Shown here: positions 23,529 to 32,336 of the stretch, in pieces
Layout: each line of letters opens with the position of its first letter
How positions within the stretch are numbered: the first letter of the stretch is position 1
NCBI GenBank assembly: GCA_910587915.1
Contig: CAJUOB010000004.1
Location: 1-64,000 of the forward strand
DNA length: 64,000 nucleotides
Reading direction: 5' to 3'
DNA from: an uncultured Muribaculaceae bacterium
GTDB taxonomy: Bacteria; Bacteroidota; Bacteroidia; Bacteroidales; Muribaculaceae
Notes under the pieces: generated by a model
What the model saw: only the letters and a program-made list of their open reading frames with translations
Database searches by the model: none
What the model was told of the DNA's origin: nothing
Program-made: the position numbers and the translations under genes

Positions 23529-26500
23529 AAAAGAACTTCTTTCTCGATCACCCGGTGTTCGCTATCGTAATATCGATAGTGATAGTGCTTCTGGGTATAA
23601 TCGGCCTGGCGATGCTGCCTGTCGACCAATACCCGCGCATAGTGCCACCGGTAGTGAAAGTGACGGCATCCTATCCCGGTGCCGATGCCATGACCGTGAC
23701 TCAGGCTGTGGCAACCCCGATAGAACAGGAACTCAACGGCACTCCCGGCATGATCTACATGTCGAGCAGCAGCTCGAACTCCGGTGGATTCTCGGCATTA
23801 GTGACATTCGACGTCGATGTAGACCCCGAACTGGCTGCCGTCGACATCCAGAACCGCGTGAAGAAAGCAGAGTCACGACTGCCCGCCGAAGTGGTGCAGA
23901 ACGGTATCAGCGTGGAAAAAGAGACAGCCAACAAGCTCATGACCATAGCTCTGATGTCGAACGACCCCAAATACGATGAGATATATCTGAGTAACTACGC
24001 CACCCTCAACGTACTCGACCTTCTGCGCCGCGTGCCAGGTGTAGGCAGCATCCGCAACGTCGGAAGCCGCTACTACGCCATGCAGATCTACGTGCAGCCC
24101 GACAAGCTCGCCGACCTTGGCCTCACAGTGCAGGACATACAGAGCGCCCTCAAGGATCAGAACCGCGAATCGGCTGCAGGTGTGCTCGGTCAAGCGCCCA
24201 TGACCGGCATCGATCTCACGGTGCCTATCATAGCCCGCGGCCGCTTGTCGTCGGCAACAGAATTCGAGGATATTGTGGTGCGCGCCAATGCCAACGGCTC
24301 TATAATCCGCCTCAAGGATGTGGCACGGGTTTCGCTTGAAGCATCGAGCTACTCCACCGAAAGCGGTATAAACGGAGGCAACGCAGCCATCCTCGAAATC
24401 AACATGCTCCCCGGCGAGAATGCCATGGACGTGGCGAACCAGGTGAAAGCCACCATGGAAGAAATCAGCGGTTCATTCCCCGAAGGCATCTCATATGAGA
24501 TCCCATTCGACATGACCACCTACATATCCGAATCGATACACCATGTGTACCGCACTTTCTTCGAGGCGCTGATTCTGGTGATACTTGTGGTTTTCCTGTC
24601 GCTGCAAAGCTGGCGCGCCACCCTTATCCCGGTCATAGCCGTGCCGATATCCCTTATCGGTACTTTCGGCGTGATGCTTATCTTCGGATTCTCGCTCAAC
24701 ATGCTCACTCTGCTTGGCCTCATCCTCGCCATCGGTATTGTGGTGGACGACGCCATTGTGGTGGTCGAGAACGTGGACCGCATAATGGAAAAAGACCATG
24801 TGGATGCTCCCGAGGCCACTCGCCGCGCCATGAACGGCCTGGGAAGCGCACTTATAGCCATGAGCCTTGTGCTCTGCGCCGTATTCGTGCCTGTAAGCTT
24901 CCTTCCGGGCATCACGGGGCAGTTGTTCCGTCAGTTCACCATCACTATCGCCGTGTCGGTGATCATATCGACAATAGTGGCGCTCACCCTCTCGCCGGTG
25001 ATGTGCGCCAAGCTGCTCCGCCACACCGACCGTCGGCACAAGCCCAAATTCTTCCGCATAATCAACTACACCATCCTGCGTGGCAACCGTTTCTATAGCC
25101 GGGCAATACGCGCGGCACTCGCCAAACCCCGCCGTATGTGGATCGGTTTCGGCATGGCACTGGTGGTGATATATGTGGCCAATATGTTGGTGCCCACTAG
25201 CTTCATGTCGCCCGAAGACCAAGGCTATTTCACTGTAGAACTCGAATTGCCCGAAGGCTCCACCATAGAGCGCACGCGCACAGTCACCGACAGGGCCATA
25301 GAATTTCTACGCGCCGACAAAGATGTGGAGTACGTACAGAACGTTACCGGTTCGTCGCCCCGCACAGGTACAAACCAGGCTCATTCCACCCTCACTGTAA
25401 TCCTGAAGCCATCGGGCGAACGAGGCTCCAACTCCCTTGCTGAACTCCGCGAACGCGTGTCGGCCGAGCTGTCGGAATACCCCGAGGCACAAGTATATTT
25501 CTTCACTCCCGCCATCATCCCCGGCCTCGGCACATCGGGTGGCTTCGAGATGGTGCTCGAAGCCCGCGGCGATGCCACCTACGAGAATCTGGCCAACGCT
25601 GTGGATACTCTTCGGATGTATGCGGCTGAATGCCCCGAATTCGCAGGTCTGTCGACATCGCTGCAGGCCGACATCCCACAGCTGTTCTTCGATGTCGACC
25701 GCGATAAAGCCAAACTCCAGGGCATACCGATGAGCGACATATTCTCGACAATGAAGGCTTTCACAGGCTCGGTATATGTGAACGACTTCAATATGTTCAA
25801 CCGTATCTACCGCGTCTACATTCAGGCCGAAGCCCCCTTCCGTGCTGACCGCGACGACCTCAATCTCTTCTTCGTGCGTGGTGCCAAAGGTGCCATGGTG
25901 CCTGTGACCTCTCTGGGAACCACCTATTTCACATCCGGTCCCGGTTCGGTGAAGCGCTTCAACATGTTCAACTCAGCCACAATCAGCGGTGAGGCCGCTC
26001 CCGGCTACAGTACGGGCCAGGCCATGGACCGCTTGGAACAGATTGTACGCGACCATCTGCCCGACAACATAGGCGTGGATTGGGCCGGTCTCTCCTATCA
26101 GCAGAAGCACAACGGCGGAAACACCGGTCTGGTACTCGGGCTCGCCTTCCTGTTTGTGTTCCTCTTCCTTGCCGCACAATACGAAAGCTGGACCGTGCCT
26201 CTGGCCGTGATACTGTCGCTTCCTGTAGCGGGTGTCGGAGCCTACCTCGGCATCGCCATCTGCGGTTTGGAAAACAATATCTACTTCCAGATCGGCCTTG
26301 TGATGCTGGTTGGTCTCGTGGCCAAGAATGCCATCCTTATCGTAGAGTTCGCCAAGGAAGAAGTGGAGAAAGGCATCGATGCCACCCATGCGGCCCTGAC
26401 GGCGGCAAAGCTACGTTTCAGGCCACTGGTAATGACCTCGCTGGCGTTTATGCTCGGACTTCTGCCTCTGGTATTCGCATCGGGTCCCGGCTCGGCCGCC

Positions 26501-26620
26501 CGACGCGACATCGGCACCGGCGTATTCTTCGGCATGCTCGTGGCTGTGACCGTAGGCATCGTTTTCGTACCCTTCTTCTTCGTTATGATCGACAAAGCAA
26601 AGAAAAAACTGAAAAAATGA
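23525..26620 (+). CDS. RND multidrug efflux pump, inner-membrane permease (AcrB/MexB type)
   Basis: A 1031-residue proton-driven HAE1-type pump with twelve expected transmembrane segments. It starts KNFFLDHPVFAIVISIVIVL, then has the porter region (LPVDQYPRIVPP, ASYPGADAMTVTQAV). The proton-relay segment GIVVDDAIVVVENVDR carries the paired aspartates of TM4. The second half repeats the architecture (GLVAKNAILIVEFAKE). The length is normal. Substrates cannot be predicted. The gene overlaps both neighbours by 4 bases, so adaptor, pump and channel are made as one unit. No dedicated regulator is adjacent. Confidence 0.95.
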   Translation: MKKNFFLDHPVFAIVISIVIVLLGIIGLAMLPVDQYPRIVPPVVKVTASYPGADAMTVTQAVATPIEQELNGTPGMIYMSSSSSNSGGFSALVTFDVDVDPELAAVDIQNRVKKAESRLPAEVVQNGISVEKETANKLMTIALMSNDPKYDEIYLSNYATLNVLDLLRRVPGVGSIRNVGSRYYAMQIYVQPDKLADLGLTVQDIQSALKDQNRESAAGVLGQAPMTGIDLTVPIIARGRLSSATEFEDIVVRANANGSIIRLKDVARVSLEASSYSTESGINGGNAAILEINMLPGENAMDVANQVKATMEEISGSFPEGISYEIPFDMTTYISESIHHVYRTFFEALILVILVVFLSLQSWRATLIPVIAVPISLIGTFGVMLIFGFSLNMLTLLGLILAIGIVVDDAIVVVENVDRIMEKDHVDAPEATRRAMNGLGSALIAMSLVLCAVFVPVSFLPGITGQLFRQFTITIAVSVIISTIVALTLSPVMCAKLLRHTDRRHKPKFFRIINYTILRGNRFYSRAIRAALAKPRRMWIGFGMALVVIYVANMLVPTSFMSPEDQGYFTVELELPEGSTIERTRTVTDRAIEFLRADKDVEYVQNVTGSSPRTGTNQAHSTLTVILKPSGERGSNSLAELRERVSAELSEYPEAQVYFFTPAIIPGLGTSGGFEMVLEARGDATYENLANAVDTLRMYAAECPEFAGLSTSLQADIPQLFFDVDRDKAKLQGIPMSDIFSTMKAFTGSVYVNDFNMFNRIYRVYIQAEAPFRADRDDLNLFFVRGAKGAMVPVTSLGTTYFTSGPGSVKRFNMFNSATISGEAAPGYSTGQAMDRLEQIVRDHLPDNIGVDWAGLSYQQKHNGGNTGLVLGLAFLFVFLFLAAQYESWTVPLAVILSLPVAGVGAYLGIAICGLENNIYFQIGLVMLVGLVAKNAILIVEFAKEEVEKGIDATHAALTAAKLRFRPLVMTSLAFMLGLLPLVFASGPGSAARRDIGTGVFFGMLVAVTVGIVFVPFFFVMIDKAKKKLKK

Positions 26621-28005
26621 ACTTCCGCATATACATAGCTGCCGCCGTGGTGGCAATCGGCATAACATCATGCTCGGGTGTGCGCAACTGCGTAGACCCG
26701 CAGCTCGACATCCCCACGGCACTTGCCGGTAACAGCACCGACAGCATAACCGCCGCCGACATCGCATGGATGGATTTCTTCCAGGACCCGCAACTGGTGG
26801 AGATCATACGGCAGACTCTCGAGCACAACCGCGACTTTCTCGCCGCAGGCGCACGCGTGGAAGAGATGCGCGAGCTATATGGCGTATCAAAAGCAAACTT
26901 CTACCCTACTCTCGATTTCAACATGTATGGAAACCATGAGACCAACGACTATCATGGCAAACCACATGTCGACGACCCTGAATACGGTCTCAAAGGCACC
27001 CTTGCCTGGGAAGCAGACCTATGGGGAGGCCTAAAATGGGCTCGCCGCAAAGGTGGTGCCGACTTCCGGGCATCCGTAGAGCAGGAACGCGCCATGCGCA
27101 TCACTCTGATAGCCGAAGTAGCTTCGGCATATTTCAGACTGTTGGCCCTCGACAACGAACTCCAGATTGCACGCCGCACATTGTTCACACGCGAAGAAAA
27201 CCTCAAAAAAGCCAAACTGCGCTTCGAAGGTGGCATGACTCCCGAGACAGTCTACCGCCAGGCCGAAGTAGAGTATGCCACCACAGCAGCACTGATACCA
27301 GGCATCGAAGGCCGCATCGATATACAGAAGAATGCCATATCGCTGCTTATGGGCCGTTTCCCCGAAGAAAACATAGCTCGCGGCACCATACTGCTGCGCG
27401 ACTCTATCCGCCAGACTCTTCCCGTAGGACTGCCGTCGCAGCTTTTGGAACGCCGCCCCGACATACGGGGAGCCGAAGCCAAGCTGCAGGCCGCCCTTGC
27501 CGACGTAGGTGTAGCCTATGCCAACCGTTTCCCGTCGATCCGAATCGGACTTACAGGCGGTTGGGAAAACGATGACCTCAAAAGTTTCTTCCAGTCTCCA
27601 TTCACCTATGTGGTGGGCTCTATAACGGGAACAATATTCGATTTCGGACGTAAGAAACGCAAATACAAAGCTAAGATTGCAGCCTACGACCAGGCACGCC
27701 TCGCCTATGAGCAGACCGTTCTCACGGCATTCCACGAGGTCGACGACGCCGTAACGTCGCTCAACAAAGTCAACCTTACGTGCGACAAACGCAGGGAACT
27801 GCTCGAGGCTGCGCAGGCATATGCACGTCTGGCCTACCGACAGTACAACGCCGGAGCCATCAACTACATCGATGTGCTCGACGCACAACGACGTTTCTAC
27901 GACGCACAGGTGGGCATGAGCAATGCTCTCCGCGATCAATCGCTTGCCATCGTAAATCTCTACAAAGCCCTCGGCGGCGGATGGTCGCTACCGAAAAATA
28001 AATAA
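26617..28005 (+). CDS. Outer-membrane efflux channel, TolC/NodT family lipoprotein
   Basis: A 462-residue outer-membrane factor. The ATG at 26617 overlaps the pump stop and gives MNFRIYIAAAVVAIG with a lipobox ending in ITSC, so it is lipid-anchored like OprM. Two internally related halves (about 50-250 and 260-455) carry the alpha-helical barrel, with the conserved family phrase LLERRPDIRGAEAKLQAALADVG near residue 290. It completes the tripartite efflux system. The frame is open further upstream (to 26080), but that part is antisense-like shadow of the pump gene. Confidence 0.94.
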   Translation: MNFRIYIAAAVVAIGITSCSGVRNCVDPQLDIPTALAGNSTDSITAADIAWMDFFQDPQLVEIIRQTLEHNRDFLAAGARVEEMRELYGVSKANFYPTLDFNMYGNHETNDYHGKPHVDDPEYGLKGTLAWEADLWGGLKWARRKGGADFRASVEQERAMRITLIAEVASAYFRLLALDNELQIARRTLFTREENLKKAKLRFEGGMTPETVYRQAEVEYATTAALIPGIEGRIDIQKNAISLLMGRFPEENIARGTILLRDSIRQTLPVGLPSQLLERRPDIRGAEAKLQAALADVGVAYANRFPSIRIGLTGGWENDDLKSFFQSPFTYVVGSITGTIFDFGRKKRKYKAKIAAYDQARLAYEQTVLTAFHEVDDAVTSLNKVNLTCDKRRELLEAAQAYARLAYRQYNAGAINYIDVLDAQRRFYDAQVGMSNALRDQSLAIVNLYKALGGGWSLPKNK

Positions 28006-28039
28006 TAGGCCATACACTCAGACCAACGGATTGATTTGG

Positions 28040-28081
28040 CAGGAGTGGAGACATAAAAGACAGGAGTGGAGACATAAAAGA
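28040..28081 (+). repeat. Perfect tandem duplication of a 21-base unit
   Basis: Two adjacent identical 21-base copies (28040-28060 and 28061-28081) lie just before a long hairpin and the GH130 gene. A 14-base core of the unit (GAGACATAAAAGAA) also occurs at about 48150-48163, downstream of susD. Confidence 0.9.
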
Positions 28082-28129
28082 ACGGTCTAAAAGGTATTTT
28101 TGTGATGTAAAAACCTTTTAGACCGTTCT
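28079..28129. repeat. Long perfect inverted repeat before the GH130 gene
   Basis: A perfect 17-base-pair stem (28079-28095 with 28113-28129) with a 17-base loop ends 4 bases before the ATG at 28134. It lacks a downstream T run, so it is not a classical terminator. A -7 element lies in the loop. Confidence 0.85.
28095..28102 (+). promoter_or_regulatory. -7 element in the hairpin loop, GH130 gene
   Basis: TATTTTTG matches TAnnTTTG. No matching -33 TTTG is visible about 20 bases upstream, so activity may need an activator. Confidence 0.45.
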
Positions 28130-28133
28130 ATAT

Positions 28134-29249
28134 ATGAAATTACACCTACTATGTGCCGCGGCCGCCGGTTTACTTCTGGCTTCATGTGCCAAAACAAGCG
28201 AGGCGGTATCTCCCGAAGAGTGGGCATGGCTCGATTTCGAGCGCGTGAGCGATGTGCCTGTACTTGCCCCCGACAGCACGGCTGTGTTCGCATGCCCCAT
28301 GCGTGGCGAGGATGTGCTATGGATGGAGAGCGACGTATTCAATCCGGCAGCAACTGTGAAAGGCGACAGCATAGTGGTGCTGTTCCGCTCGGAAGATAAT
28401 TCGGCACAGGGCATAGGCAAACGAACCTCTCGCATAGGTTATGCCACATCGGCCGACGGCATCAATTTCGACATAGCCCCCACACCGGTATTGTATCCGG
28501 CCAATGACGCAGAGAGCATCCATGAGGTTCCCGGCGGATGCGAGGACCCACGCGTGGCAATGACCGACGACGGAACCTATGTGATGATGTACACCCAGTG
28601 GAACCGCCAGGTGCCGCGGCTTGCCGTAGCGACTTCGACCGACCTTCGCAACTGGACCAAGCATGGACCGGCATTCGCCAAAGCCTACGACGGACGTTTC
28701 GCCGACATGGCATCGAAGTCGGCATCGATAGTGACCAAGCTCGATGGCGACCGTCAGATAATAGCCAAAATCGATGGCAAATACGTGATGTACTGGGGTG
28801 AGGCTTTTGTAAATGTAGCCACCTCGACCGACCTTGTGAACTGGACTCCTCTTCTTGACGAGAACGGCGAACTGCTGAAAGTGATGACACCCCGCAAAGG
28901 TAAATTCGACAGCTCGCTCACCGAGTGCGGTCCGCCTGCAGTGATAACCGACAAAGGCATACTGCTGCTCTACAACGGCAAAAATGCCGAAGGAGATTGG
29001 GCCGACCCTGAATACACCGAGAAAACATACTGCGGCGGGCAGGCTCTTTTCGACACAAACGACCCGACACACCTCATAACCCGACTCGATAAACCATTCT
29101 TTGTGCCCGAAACCGACTTCGAGAAGAGCGGCCAATATCCTGCCGGGACAGTTTTCATCGAAGGGCTTGCATACCACAATGGAAAATGGCATCTCTACTA
29201 TGGTTGCGCCGACTCGCTTGTAGGGGCAGCGGTGCGTACAAATAAATGA
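28134..29249 (+). CDS. GH130-family glycoside hydrolase/phosphorylase, lipoprotein
   Basis: A 371-residue five-bladed propeller enzyme of the GH130 type, which acts on beta-mannosides by phosphorolysis or hydrolysis. The family marker GGCEDPRV lies at about 136-143, followed by a second-blade region (YTQWNRQVPRLAVATSTDL) and a later CGPPAVITDKGILLLYNG. A lipobox (LLASC, Cys19) places it at a membrane surface, probably periplasmic or exposed. That location favours a hydrolytic role over a cytoplasmic phosphorylase, but the phosphate-binding residues cannot be judged here. It sits alone between the efflux operon and the nonulosonate genes. Confidence 0.83.
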   Translation: MKLHLLCAAAAGLLLASCAKTSEAVSPEEWAWLDFERVSDVPVLAPDSTAVFACPMRGEDVLWMESDVFNPAATVKGDSIVVLFRSEDNSAQGIGKRTSRIGYATSADGINFDIAPTPVLYPANDAESIHEVPGGCEDPRVAMTDDGTYVMMYTQWNRQVPRLAVATSTDLRNWTKHGPAFAKAYDGRFADMASKSASIVTKLDGDRQIIAKIDGKYVMYWGEAFVNVATSTDLVNWTPLLDENGELLKVMTPRKGKFDSSLTECGPPAVITDKGILLLYNGKNAEGDWADPEYTEKTYCGGQALFDTNDPTHLITRLDKPFFVPETDFEKSGQYPAGTVFIEGLAYHNGKWHLYYGCADSLVGAAVRTNK

Positions 29250-29276
29250 TGTGATGCATACAGTAAACGAATAGAC

Positions 29277-29316
29277 GAGGGTGTCGAAGATGATATTTTA
29301 TCTTTTCGACACCCTC
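29277..29316 (+). terminator. Hairpin after the GH130 gene
   Basis: A 12-base-pair stem (29277-29288 with 29305-29316) lies between the GH130 gene and the next promoter. It has no clear T run, so termination is likely but not certain. Confidence 0.5.
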
Positions 29317-29353
29317 CGTGTATAGTACTCTCTCCGTAGTCGAAAAAAAATCG

Positions 29354-29361
29354 TATTTTTG
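29354..29361 (+). promoter_or_regulatory. -7 element of the nonulosonate gene cluster
   Basis: TATTTTTG ends 5 bases before the ATG at 29367, so the transcript would start at the start codon (leaderless). A -33 TTTG is not obvious. Confidence 0.55.
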
Positions 29362-29366
29362 CATTC

Positions 29367-30539
29367 ATGAAACGAATCTGCATCGTCACCACTACCCGTG
29401 CCGACTGGGGGCTTCTTATGCCTTTAGCCAGGCTTCTGCGCGATACACCGGGTGTGGAAATTGCCATCGCAGCATCGAACATGCACCTTATGGATCGTTT
29501 TGGAATGACAATCAACGAAATAACCGATGCAGGATTCGAGGTGGCGGCAAGAGTGCCCATGGACGTGGATGGCGACGATGAAGCCTCACGAGCCAAAGCA
29601 GCCGCCACGTGTATGGCCGGAATGGCCTCTACATTCGCACGCCTGAACCCTGATGCGGTGCTGCTGCTTGGCGACCGCTACGAAATGCTCGCAGTAGCCT
29701 CGGCCGCAGCAATCATGCGTATTCCAATCATACATATAGCCGGTGGTGCTGTGAGCGAGGGAGCTGTCGACGACTGCATTCGCCACGCCATATCTAAACT
29801 CGCATCGCTGCATCTCACCGAGACCGAGGAATACCGCCGCCGTGTGATCCAGATGGGCGAGACTCCCGACAGGGTAATCGATACCGGCGCCATCGGAGTA
29901 TGGAATGCATTGAACATACAGCCGCTCCCCAAGGACGCCCTCGAAGCGTACCTCGGCATGAATCTCGACGGCGATGTAGCCGTGGTGACATACCATCCGG
30001 CAACCAACGATTCATCGTCGACTCCGGCCTCTCAGGTCGAAGCCATGCTGACGGCTCTCGACGCCTTCCCCGACATGAAGTGCGTCATAACCTATCCGAA
30101 CAATGACGCCGGTGGCGCATCGACAGTGCCGATTCTACAGGCCTATGCCGACATGCACCCGGACCGAGTGCGGCTCGTACCATCGCTCGGCATGCTCCGC
30201 TACCTGTCGATGCTCAAGATCGCAGCCGTGGTGATAGGCAACTCATCGAGCGGTATTGTGGAAGTGCCCTCGGCCGGGATACCGACTGTCGATATCGGAA
30301 TACGGCAACGGGGGCGCACTGCCGCCTCATCGGTGATACACTGCGGCAACAATAGCTCCGACATAGTATCGGCAATCCGGCAGGCCCTATCGCCTGAATT
30401 CCGGGCCATGGCATCGCAAGGCCTCAACCCATACTTCAAACCCGATACTCCGGCACTTATGACCGAGGCCATACTGCACTTTATGGATACTCTGCCCGCA
30501 GCCCCGAAGACATTCTACAACATCGACTTCACCTCATGA
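29367..30539 (+). CDS. Hydrolysing UDP-GlcNAc 2-epimerase (NeuC/LegG type)
   Basis: A 390-residue enzyme of the UDP-N-acetylglucosamine 2-epimerase superfamily, hydrolysing branch, which releases an N-acetyl-mannosamine-type sugar for nonulosonic acid synthesis. It shows the N-terminal TTTRADWGLL, LLLGDRYEML with GGAVSEGAVDD, and the C-terminal GNSSSGIVEVPSAGIPTVDIG. The next gene is a CMP-sugar synthetase and the one after a PtmE-like guanylyltransferase. That order favours legionaminate over sialate, but the synthase is not in this window. It overlaps the next gene by 4 bases. Confidence 0.9.
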   Translation: MKRICIVTTTRADWGLLMPLARLLRDTPGVEIAIAASNMHLMDRFGMTINEITDAGFEVAARVPMDVDGDDEASRAKAAATCMAGMASTFARLNPDAVLLLGDRYEMLAVASAAAIMRIPIIHIAGGAVSEGAVDDCIRHAISKLASLHLTETEEYRRRVIQMGETPDRVIDTGAIGVWNALNIQPLPKDALEAYLGMNLDGDVAVVTYHPATNDSSSTPASQVEAMLTALDAFPDMKCVITYPNNDAGGASTVPILQAYADMHPDRVRLVPSLGMLRYLSMLKIAAVVIGNSSSGIVEVPSAGIPTVDIGIRQRGRTAASSVIHCGNNSSDIVSAIRQALSPEFRAMASQGLNPYFKPDTPALMTEAILHFMDTLPAAPKTFYNIDFTS

Positions 30540-31234
30540 CTCCGCTCTACATTATCCCGGCCCGCGGGGGCAGCAAAGGAATACCCCGCAAAAACATAAA
30601 GCCACTCGGTGGGCGACCTCTGATAGCATATACTGTCGATGCCGCGCTTGCCGCACAAAAGACAACGGGTGGCACCATACTGCTATCGACCGACGACGCC
30701 GAAATCGCCGCGACAGTCGAAGCCATGGGAGTGCATGTGCCCTACATGCGTCCGGCTGAGCTTGCCACCGATACCGCCGGCAGCCGCGAGATGATGCTGC
30801 ATGCCATGGACTGGGCCGAGGCCCAAGGGATAGAATTCGACTGTGTGGTGCTGCTGCAGCCCACATCGCCATTCCGCACCGCCGACGACATCCTGGCCTG
30901 CATCGAGGCTTTGGGTGAGAACGACGATATGGCCGTGACTGTGACCGAAGCCCACGATAATCCATACTACACCATATTCGAGACATCGGCAGACGGCACA
31001 CTGCATATAAGCAAGGGCGACGGTCACTTCAGCCGCCGGCAGGATGCCCCAAAGGCATGGGTATACAACGGTGCGGTCTACGCCATCCGCCCGGCATCGC
31101 TACGGCGCATGGCTCTGGGCGAGTTTCCGCGACGGATACCGTCGGTGATGCCGCAGGAACGCAGCGTAGATATCGACAACGAACTCGACTGGATTGTGGC
31201 CGAAACCATTATGGCCCGTCGGATGTTAGAATAA
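30536..31234 (+). CDS. CMP-nonulosonate cytidylyltransferase (NeuA/LegF type)
   Basis: A 232-residue cytidylyltransferase activating a nonulosonic acid to its CMP form. It starts with the nucleotide-binding signature IPARGGSKGIPRKNIKPLGG (4-23 region), followed by LLSTDD and LLQPTSPFR. The metal/active-site end reads SVDIDNELDW. Substrate (legionaminate, pseudaminate or sialate) cannot be told from sequence alone. It is translationally coupled to the epimerase upstream. Confidence 0.9.
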   Translation: MTPLYIIPARGGSKGIPRKNIKPLGGRPLIAYTVDAALAAQKTTGGTILLSTDDAEIAATVEAMGVHVPYMRPAELATDTAGSREMMLHAMDWAEAQGIEFDCVVLLQPTSPFRTADDILACIEALGENDDMAVTVTEAHDNPYYTIFETSADGTLHISKGDGHFSRRQDAPKAWVYNGAVYAIRPASLRRMALGEFPRRIPSVMPQERSVDIDNELDWIVAETIMARRMLE

Positions 31235-31253
31235 CTGAGCACTGAAACACACT

Positions 31254-32321
31254 ATGACCGCCAGACACACCATACCCTCCACAGCAAGCATCACCGACGC
31301 ACTCCGTGCGCTCAACACGCTCCCCGGTGGCTCCATGACGCTTTTCGTGCTCGACCACGGGCGCAGGGTCGCCGGAACTCTCACCGACGGCGACATACGC
31401 CGTGCCCTCATTGCCGGCACACCTCTCGACGCACCGGTGACGGAAGCTGCCATGCGGTCGTTCCGCAGCGTACGGGCCGGAAACATCGATCCTGCCGACT
31501 TGCGCGACTTCCGCAATGCCGGAATCACCATTGTACCGGTGCTCGACAGCGAAGGTCGGCTGTGCGACATCCTCGACCTATCTTGTCGCGGCTCCAAGCT
31601 TCCACTCAAGGCCGTGCTGATGGCCGGTGGAAAGGGCGAACGTCTGCGTCCTATGACCGAAAAGACACCGAAACCACTTCTCAAAATCGAAGGCAAGGCT
31701 ATAATCGACTATAATATCGAAGCACTTGCCGCATGCGGTATCGACAATATCACTGTGACAACCCGCTATCTCGCCGAACAGATCGAAGCCCACTTCGACG
31801 CACCTGTGGCAGGGGTGCAGGTGCAGTGCGTGTGCGAGGATGCGCCTTGCGGCACCATCGGAGCTGTCGCGCTGACCGACGTGGCCAAAGGCGACGGCAA
31901 TACCCTGGTGATGAACTCCGACTTACTCACCACAATATCGTTCGAGGACATGTATCTGCATCACCGCGACACCGGAGCCGACATAACAGTGGCAGTGGTT
32001 CCATATCAGGTATCGGTGCCCTACGCCGTCCTTACTCTCGACAGCGAAAATCCGCATTTTTTCACCGGTATAGAGGAAAAACCTTCGTTCTCCTACTATG
32101 CCAATGCCGGTATCTATATATTTTCCAATAAAATATTGCGCAGATTGCGACCGGGCGTGCGATGCGATGCCACCGATCTCATCGACTACGCGATCCGTTC
32201 TGGCGCCAAGGCAAGCTATTTCCCAATAAAGGGTACATGGATAGATGTCGGTTCGCCGCTCGACTTCCGTCAGGCTGCAGAACTGATGAAGCATCACAAC
32301 TCTTTGACTTCCCACTCCTAA
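31254..32321 (+). CDS. CBS-domain sugar-phosphate nucleotidyltransferase (PtmE-like)
   Basis: A 355-residue fusion: an N-terminal pair of CBS motifs (about 8-115, with LTDGDIRRALIAG) followed by a nucleotidyltransferase domain. That domain carries LMAGGKGERLRPMTEKTPKPLL (from about 122) and ends near SPLDFRQA. This is the layout of PtmE, the GlcN-1-phosphate guanylyltransferase that feeds legionaminate synthesis in Campylobacter, which fits the two preceding genes. The CBS module suggests control by an adenosine nucleotide. It lies 19 bases after the cytidylyltransferase. Confidence 0.85.
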   Translation: MTARHTIPSTASITDALRALNTLPGGSMTLFVLDHGRRVAGTLTDGDIRRALIAGTPLDAPVTEAAMRSFRSVRAGNIDPADLRDFRNAGITIVPVLDSEGRLCDILDLSCRGSKLPLKAVLMAGGKGERLRPMTEKTPKPLLKIEGKAIIDYNIEALAACGIDNITVTTRYLAEQIEAHFDAPVAGVQVQCVCEDAPCGTIGAVALTDVAKGDGNTLVMNSDLLTTISFEDMYLHHRDTGADITVAVVPYQVSVPYAVLTLDSENPHFFTGIEEKPSFSYYANAGIYIFSNKILRRLRPGVRCDATDLIDYAIRSGAKASYFPIKGTWIDVGSPLDFRQAAELMKHHNSLTSHS

Positions 32322-32336
32322 CGACTAACTGAAACA

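Noticed and set aside
26080..26616. Open frame continuous with the TolC-type gene on its 5' side
   Set aside because: It overlaps the conserved end of the RND pump in another frame and its translation is low-complexity Arg/Pro/His; the ATG at 26617 gives a proper lipoprotein signal.
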